DNA of 10,733 nt from an uncultured Hyphomicrobiales bacterium (GTDB taxonomy: Bacteria; Pseudomonadota; Alphaproteobacteria; Rhizobiales; Rhizobiaceae). Location of the stretch: NCBI GenBank assembly GCA_943914405.1, contig CALUBX010000167.1:1-10733 (forward strand), given 5' to 3'. How positions within the stretch are numbered: the first letter of the stretch is position 1; each line of letters opens with the position of its first letter. The position numbers and the translations under genes are program-made. Shown in pieces: positions 6,812 to 10,733 of the stretch. The notes beneath the pieces are model-generated. The model was not told the DNA's origin. It worked only from the letters and a program-made list of their open reading frames with translations, and made no database searches.

Positions 6812-6839
6812 AGCATGTCCGAAATCCGCGTGACATGCT
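6812..6839. promoter_or_regulatory. Perfect 8-bp inverted repeat ahead of the PAS gene
   Basis: AGCATGTC at 6812–6819 and GACATGCT at 6832–6839 are exact reverse complements with a 12-nt spacer. The centre is about 50 nt upstream of the PAS start codon. It could be an operator or an mRNA hairpin. No T-tract follows on the - strand, so it is not a convincing terminator for era. Confidence 0.4.
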
Positions 6840-6860
6840 CCACTGCCTTTCAAGTTCCTA

Positions 6861-6884
6861 AACGCCAAGACGTCCCAAAGTTCC
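6861..6884 (-). promoter_or_regulatory. Weak general-stress promoter-like sequence ahead of the PAS gene
   Basis: On the - strand GGAAC (6884–6880) is followed by CGTT (6864–6861). Both elements match the rhizobial EcfG/RpoE2 consensus exactly, but the spacer is 15 nt where 16–17 is usual. This would place a start of transcription near or just before the inverted repeat at 6812–6839. Confidence 0.22.
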
Positions 6885-6909
6885 CCGTTAGGCGACTCCA
6901 ACCATTGGC

Positions 6910-7872
6910 TCAAGCCTTCGGAAAATCGAGCCCCATCTCGCGGAAACGCTCCGGATCGTCGCCCCAGTTTTCCCGCACCTTGACGAAGAGAAAGAGGTGC
7001 ACGGGCTGCTCAAGAATATCCGAGAGTTCCTTGCGTGACGCGGTGGAGATCGCCTTGATGGCCTCGCCATTCTTGCCAAGCGTGATCTTCTTCTGGCTTT
7101 CCCGCTCGACATAAATCACCTGCTCGATGCGGACCGAGCCGTCCTTGCGCTCTTCCCATTTCTCCGTCTCCACATGGGAGGCGTATGGCAGTTCCTGATG
7201 CAGGCGCAGGAAGAGCTTTTCGCGGGTGATCTCGGCCGCCAGCTGGCGCATCGGCAGGTCGGAGATCTGGTCTTCGGGATAGTACCAGGGGCCCTCCGGC
7301 AGCCGGGTGGCGAAGTAGTTCATCAGGTCGTCGCAGCCGGACCCGGTGGTGGCCGAGATCATGAAGGTGCGCTCGAATTCCACCGTTTGGTTGGCCGCCG
7401 CCGCCAGGGCCAGCAGATCCTCGCGCTTGACCTGATCGATCTTGTTCAGAAGCAAGATCTTGGGCTGATGAACCTCTTTCAGCCCCTCCAGGATCGCTTC
7501 CGCATCGCCTCGGATGCCGCGCTCGCTGTCGATTAGAAGCGCGATGAGGTCGGCATCCTTGGCACCGCCCCAGGCGCTTGTCACCATGGCGCGGTCCAGC
7601 CTGCGGCGCGGCTTGAAGATGCCGGGCGTATCCATGAAGACGATCTGGGCATTGTTGTGGATGGCAATGCCGCGCACGATGGCTCGCGTGGTCTGAACCT
7701 TGTGGCTGACGATCGACACCTTGGCGCCGACAAGCCGGTTGACGAGCGTGGATTTACCGGCATTCGTCGGGCCGATCAGGGCGACAAAGCCCGAACGGGT
7801 TGCGGCAGCCGCACTGCCCTCTCCGGCCTCGCCGGCCTGTTCTTCCAGTGCTTTGTCTTGGTTGTCGCTCAT
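6910..7872 (-). CDS. era: GTPase Era, ribosome assembly
   Basis: Era is a GTP-switch protein that binds the 3' end of 16S rRNA and assists 30S subunit maturation. At 320 residues it has every G motif: G1 GPTNAGKST at 34–42, G2 QTTR at 60–63, G3 DTPG at 81–84, G4 NKID at 143–146 and G5 SAT at 173–175. The C-terminal KH domain, about 205–305, carries the GKNG loop at 266–269 within KKITLGKNGEAIKAIS. Before the GTPase domain there is a 27-residue acidic, Ala- and Gly-rich extension that E. coli Era lacks; similar extensions occur in other alphaproteobacteria. The ATG at 7872 follows a modest GGACAG. The gene lies 95 nt downstream of rnc on the same strand, the common rnc–era pairing, which links rRNA cleavage with subunit assembly. 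Confidence 0.98.
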   Translation of the reverse strand: MSDNQDKALEEQAGEAGEGSAAAATRSGFVALIGPTNAGKSTLVNRLVGAKVSIVSHKVQTTRAIVRGIAIHNNAQIVFMDTPGIFKPRRRLDRAMVTSAWGGAKDADLIALLIDSERGIRGDAEAILEGLKEVHQPKILLLNKIDQVKREDLLALAAAANQTVEFERTFMISATTGSGCDDLMNYFATRLPEGPWYYPEDQISDLPMRQLAAEITREKLFLRLHQELPYASHVETEKWEERKDGSVRIEQVIYVERESQKKITLGKNGEAIKAISTASRKELSDILEQPVHLFLFVKVRENWGDDPERFREMGLDFPKA

Positions 7873-7967
7873 CTGTCCAATCGATCCACTCGCCCGGCGC
7901 AGCCTTGCAGCCGACGCGGGGTCTCATTCGTTGTTGCCGAGCATAGCATGCCCAGGCCTTAAGTAGC

Positions 7968-8687
7968 TTAGTTTTCCGTCTGGGGCTTCTGCCAGATGCC
8001 TTCACGCTCAAGCATCTTGGTGGCTGCAACCTGTTCCGCCGCCCGCTTCGAGCGCTCGACGCCCGTTTCTGGCCTGACGCCCCTTACCTCGACCGTCACC
8101 GTGAAGCGTGGATCGTGGTCGGGTCCGGACCGGTCATCGACCTTGTAGGCCGGCGTTGTCCCAAACCTGGCGTGAGCCCATTCCTGCAGTTCCGTCTTGG
8201 CATCGCGACGAGCCGCGTCGGCGCGGGTCGCGCGATCCTCCCAGTGGCGTAGGATGAAGGCACGTGCCGCCTCCAGTCCCCCGTCCAGGTAGATGGCGGC
8301 AATGAGGCTCTCGACCACATCGGCGCGCACGTTCATCATGCGCTTGCCGGTGATCTTCTTGACGTCGGCACCGGTGCGGATGAAGCGGTGAAGCTCAATC
8401 TCGTCGGCGATTTCGGCACAGCTTTCCGCGCTCACCAGCTGGTTCAGCCGCACCGAAAGCTCGCCTTCGGGCGCAGAGCGGAAGGTCGTGAACAGGAGCT
8501 CTGCAACGCAGAGGCCGAGCACCCGATCCCCTAAGAACTCGAGCCGCTCGTAGTTGGCGCCCTTGGCAAGGCCGGTGCTCGCATGGGTGAGCGCCCGGTC
8601 GAGCCACTGCTTGTCAGCGAAGGTGTGGCCAAGGACCCGTTCGAGCTCGGCCTTCTCCTCCTCCGAAAGCGACCTCGCCTTGATCAT
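7968..8687 (-). CDS. rnc: Ribonuclease III
   Basis: RNase III cuts double-stranded RNA, including the rRNA precursor. The 239-residue protein has the signature ERLEFLGDRVL at 47–57. The catalytic and metal residues equivalent to E. coli E38, E41, D45, D114 and E117 are E47, E50, D54, D123 and E126 (RADVVESLIAAIYLDGG). The double-stranded-RNA-binding domain spans about 163–231, from DAKTELQEWAHARFG to RAAEQVAATKMLE. The open frame reaches 8732, but the ATG at 8687 is the likely start: it overlaps the lepB stop as ATGA (8684–8687) and has AAGGG about 7 nt upstream inside lepB. This implies translational coupling to lepB. era follows on the same strand. Confidence 0.98.
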   Translation of the reverse strand: MIKARSLSEEEKAELERVLGHTFADKQWLDRALTHASTGLAKGANYERLEFLGDRVLGLCVAELLFTTFRSAPEGELSVRLNQLVSAESCAEIADEIELHRFIRTGADVKKITGKRMMNVRADVVESLIAAIYLDGGLEAARAFILRHWEDRATRADAARRDAKTELQEWAHARFGTTPAYKVDDRSGPDHDPRFTVTVEVRGVRPETGVERSKRAAEQVAATKMLEREGIWQKPQTEN

Positions 8688-9433
8688 TGAACGCCCTTGA
8701 AGAGGCGGTCCCAACGCATGTTGGCCGGCCATTTCCAGAATTCGCGGAACGAGGTGTCGTTGCCCAGCGAGAAGAAGATGACGCTGGCGCGACCAACAAG
8801 ATTCTCCGCCGGCACGTAGCCGACATCGAAACGGCTATCGAGCGAATTGTCGCGGTTGTCGCCCATGAAGAAATAGTGGCCCGGGGGCACCAGGAATTCC
8901 GGCGTGTTATCGCCGCGGGACACCGGCGACTGGTCGAGCGTGTCGTAGGTCACGCCATTGTCGAGCGTTTCGCGGAAGACCGGAACATTGGTGCCGGGAT
9001 CCTGCCGGTAGTCGGAGGTGAAGGTGCCATCGGCCTGCTTTGGAACCGGCTTGCCGTTGACGAGCAGGATGCCGTTGGTGACCTGGACGCGGTCGCCCGG
9101 CAGGCCGATCAGGCGCTTGATATAGTCGATGTCCGGCTGCTGCGGCAGGCGGAAGACGATGACGTCACCGCGCTTCGGCTCGTTGAACTCCAGAATGCGC
9201 CCGGAAAACAGGTTCGGCGAAAAGGGCAGCGAGTATTTCGAATAACCGTAGGCGAACTTGTTGACGAAGATGTAGTCGCCCACCAGCAAGGTCGGCATCA
9301 TCGAACCGGATGGAATTGTAAAGGGCTGAAACAGGACCGTGCGGATGACCATCGCAAGCAGCAGCGCCTGAATGATGACCTTGATGTTTTCCCAAAGGGC
9401 GTTCTGCTGCTTCGTCTCGACTTTTTCGGACAC
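8684..9433 (-). CDS. lepB: Signal peptidase I
   Basis: LepB removes signal peptides from proteins exported by Sec or Tat; it is anchored in the inner membrane with its active site in the periplasm. The 249-residue protein has one N-terminal membrane segment, about 15–37. Box B, IPSGSMMPTLLVGD at 40–53, carries the catalytic serine S44. Box D, DYIKRLIGLPGD at 103–114, carries the general-base lysine K106. Box E is GDNRDNSLDSR at 191–201. All are intact. The second membrane span of E. coli LepB is missing, as is common in shorter homologues. The start is a GTG at 9433 without a clear Shine-Dalgarno site; no in-frame ATG lies nearby upstream. The stop overlaps the rnc start. A hairpin occupies the 88-nt gap between acpS and this gene. 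Confidence 0.97.
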   Translation of the reverse strand: MSEKVETKQQNALWENIKVIIQALLLAMVIRTVLFQPFTIPSGSMMPTLLVGDYIFVNKFAYGYSKYSLPFSPNLFSGRILEFNEPKRGDVIVFRLPQQPDIDYIKRLIGLPGDRVQVTNGILLVNGKPVPKQADGTFTSDYRQDPGTNVPVFRETLDNGVTYDTLDQSPVSRGDNTPEFLVPPGHYFFMGDNRDNSLDSRFDVGYVPAENLVGRASVIFFSLGNDTSFREFWKWPANMRWDRLFKGVQ

Positions 9434-9455
9434 GGGGGACGTCTTTCTGTTATCC

Positions 9456-9494
9456 GGCGGAATGCGGTTTCTCTAAACCCTTCGCAATGCCGCC
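9456..9494. promoter_or_regulatory. Composite hairpin between acpS and lepB
   Basis: Nested pairing arms are visible. GGCGG (9456–9460) pairs with CCGCC (9490–9494), TGC (9463–9465) with GCA (9484–9486), and GGTTT (9466–9470) with AAACC (9475–9479) around a CTCT loop, with small internal loops. In the - strand transcript it ends 22 nt before the GTG of lepB. No run of U follows, so a leader or processing structure is likelier than a terminator. Confidence 0.45.
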
Positions 9495-9521
9495 GCAATG
9501 GCTGTTCGGATTACCGATATG

Positions 9522-9926
9522 TCATGTGCTGACGGGCAGTGCCTCGATGATCACGAAGGCCTGCGCGTAAGGGTATTCGTCTGTGATGGTGACATGGATG
9601 ACGGCCTCATGCCCCTGCGGCAGCATCTGGGCCAGGCGGTCGGCTGCCCCACCCGTCAGCGCCATGGTCGGCTTGCCGCTAGGCTGGTTGACGACACCCA
9701 TATCTTTCCAGAAGACGCCCTGCGCGAGACCCGTGCCCAGCGCCTTCGAACAGGCTTCCTTCGCCGCGAACCGCTTGGCGTAGGACTCAGCCCGGTTCTT
9801 GCGGCGCTCCGAGCGGGCCCGCTCCACTTCCGTAAAACAACGATGCGTGAAGCGCTCACCAAAGCGCTCGATGGATTTTTCGACACGCCTGATGTCGATG
9901 AGGTCGCTGCCCATTCCGATGATCAT
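9522..9926 (-). CDS. acpS: Holo-[acyl-carrier-protein] synthase
   Basis: AcpS moves the 4'-phosphopantetheine arm of coenzyme A onto a serine of acyl carrier protein, activating it for fatty-acid and lipid A synthesis in the cytoplasm. The 134-residue length is normal. The N-terminal motif MIIGMGSDLIDIRRVE carries the magnesium ligand D8. The second motif, YAKRFAAKEACSKALGTG at 49–66, carries E57 and K61. The C-terminal strands HVTITDEYPYAQAFVI are typical. The frame is open to 9980, but the family start is the ATG at 9926, with AAGGA about 7 nt upstream overlapping the end of the DUF2062 gene. The two genes are 10 nt apart and must be co-transcribed. lepB follows 88 nt downstream. Confidence 0.97.
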   Translation of the reverse strand: MIIGMGSDLIDIRRVEKSIERFGERFTHRCFTEVERARSERRKNRAESYAKRFAAKEACSKALGTGLAQGVFWKDMGVVNQPSGKPTMALTGGAADRLAQMLPQGHEAVIHVTITDEYPYAQAFVIIEALPVST

Positions 9927-9936
9927 GAGGTCTTCC

Positions 9937-10515
9937 TTAGGCGCCGAGCGAGGGCTGCACCGACTTGAGTGCACCAGCACGGGCCGTCAAGCGCTGCAGG
10001 CGACGGTTACGGAAGCTGCGGATGCCGAAATAGGTGACGGCGTAGACGGCCATGCCGCAGACCAGGCCTGGAGGCAGGGAACCGATCAGCATGGGTTCCA
10101 GGACGGGCCGCCAGAGTTGAGAGACATCCAGGTGCGAAACAAGCGCGCCGAGATCCAGATGGTCATGGCCCACTGCCGATTGACCGAGCATGACCTCGCC
10201 AATCTTCCAGGTGAGCGGCCAGATGACGGGACAGGTGATGGGATTGGCGAAGGTGGTGCCAAGCGCGGCCGCGACCATGCTGCCGCCAAGGAGATAGGCG
10301 AGCGGGATGGCGAAGGCGATGTGAAGGCCAAGAAACGGGGTCCAGGCGCTCAAGACGCCGATTGCGAGACCGGCCGCGACGGCATGCGGAGAGCCACCGA
10401 TGCGCATGATGCGAAGACGGTAATATCCCAGGCGGCGCCTGAACCCCTTGGGCGGCATCAGCGCATGGCGTAGCTTTTCAACAAAGCGAAGAGGTGTACG
10501 GCGGCGAAAGGGCAT
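9937..10515 (-). CDS. DUF2062 domain membrane protein
   Basis: This 192-residue inner-membrane protein belongs to the DUF2062 family (PF09835). Marks are SPHAVAAGLAIGVLSAWTPFLGLH at 42–65, LAYLLGGSMVAAALGTTFANPITCPVIWPLTWKIGE at 72–107, including the conserved Asn-Pro at 91–92, and a further hydrophobic segment at about 142–165. The first 35 residues are strongly basic and should face the cytoplasm, as should the basic C-terminal tail. Its function is unknown; in rhizobia it is commonly found next to acpS. The ATG at 10515 gives the usual basic opening MPFRRRTP but has no clear Shine-Dalgarno site. The TAA lies 10 nt before the acpS start, so it is probably the first gene of the DUF2062–acpS–lepB–rnc–era transcript, or an internal one if a further gene lies off the right edge. 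Confidence 0.9.
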   Translation of the reverse strand: MPFRRRTPLRFVEKLRHALMPPKGFRRRLGYYRLRIMRIGGSPHAVAAGLAIGVLSAWTPFLGLHIAFAIPLAYLLGGSMVAAALGTTFANPITCPVIWPLTWKIGEVMLGQSAVGHDHLDLGALVSHLDVSQLWRPVLEPMLIGSLPPGLVCGMAVYAVTYFGIRSFRNRRLQRLTARAGALKSVQPSLGA

Positions 10516-10733
10516 GGCTTAAAATGTTCCGGCCTCGCTCACGTCGCGCCTGCTAGGGCGGCGGAGCGGCAAGCTGCGAAATTCTCGTCTCAGCTTCTAG
10601 CGAAAGCTCAAGATGATGGCAATTCTTGGCCAAGCCAAGGCCGAAGGTGCCCAGCTGTCGTGGCACATGGCGCATGCAGCGCGCAGCAGCACGGCGGCGG
10701 GCCTGCAGATCGCAGGCCCAGCCGAGGTATTAG
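10516..10733. other. Unassigned right-edge region, rich in inverted repeats
   Basis: No gene could be named in these 218 nt. Short open stretches exist on both strands: + from the ATG at 10613 to the edge, and - from 10729 to a TAG at 10553 with an ATG at 10675 (40 codons). Neither resembles a known protein or has a good ribosome site. Besides the hairpin at 10695–10724 there is a 10-nt palindrome CTTGGCCAAG at 10625–10634 and AGCTT/AAGCT arms at 10592–10608. Upstream control of the - strand cluster may lie here; I saw no convincing -35/-10 pair. Confidence 0.4.
10695..10724. repeat. Strong GC-rich hairpin at the right edge
   Basis: GGGCCTGC (10699–10706) and GCAGGCCC (10712–10719) are exact reverse complements around AGATC. 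Beyond a single bulged A (10720), CGGC (10695–10698) pairs with GCCG (10721–10724), giving 12 base pairs. No T-tract is visible on either side, so a rho-independent terminator is not shown, though the window ends 9 nt later. Confidence 0.6.

Noticed and set aside
8687..9532. A 281-codon + strand frame over lepB
   Set aside because: It is antisense to a signal peptidase with all catalytic boxes intact; its product shows no domain.
9799..10473. A 224-codon + strand frame over acpS and the DUF2062 gene
   Set aside because: It spans two - strand genes with clear family motifs; its product is a Gly/Asp/Arg-rich shadow.

Overview
The window is GC-rich chromosomal DNA whose proteins look like those of an alphaproteobacterium of the order Hyphomicrobiales, most likely Rhizobiaceae (Rhizobium, Agrobacterium or Ensifer type). 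The basis is the gene order DUF2062 – acpS – lepB – rnc – era with recO close by, the form of the RecO, LepB and Era proteins, and the codon use. Genus and species cannot be fixed by eye.

Left block, + strand (1–4891). The 3' part of a large polytopic membrane protein of the DUF2339 family runs in from the left edge. Its stop codon overlaps the start of an HD-domain phosphohydrolase-like protein (ATGA overlap). A stand-alone MOSC-domain protein follows 8 nt later. These three are probably one transcript. After a 151-nt gap comes an EamA/DMT-type ten-helix transporter on the same strand.

Middle block (4914–6776). recO lies on the - strand, convergent with the transporter. A short 191-nt region separates it from a divergent small gene for a predicted secreted four-cysteine protein. 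That gene converges on a - strand gene for a single PAS-domain protein. In several rhizobia, as I recall, recO sits close behind era; here the secreted-protein and PAS genes lie between them. The short intergenic regions here carry a tandem 16-nt duplication at the recO start, two inverted repeats and two partial matches to general-stress sigma-factor promoters.

Right block, - strand (10515 down to 6910). This is a housekeeping cluster: DUF2062 membrane protein, acpS (holo-ACP synthase), lepB (signal peptidase I), rnc (RNase III) and era (ribosome-assembly GTPase). It links acyl-carrier activation, protein export and rRNA processing. lepB and rnc are translationally coupled by an ATGA overlap. 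A composite hairpin lies between acpS and lepB.

The last 218 nt (10516–10733) hold no gene I can name, but they contain a strong GC-rich hairpin at the right edge. I found no rRNA, tRNA, insertion sequence, CRISPR array or phage gene. No clearly new multi-gene system is visible. The most unusual items are small non-coding structures and the uncharacterised secreted and PAS genes in the middle block.
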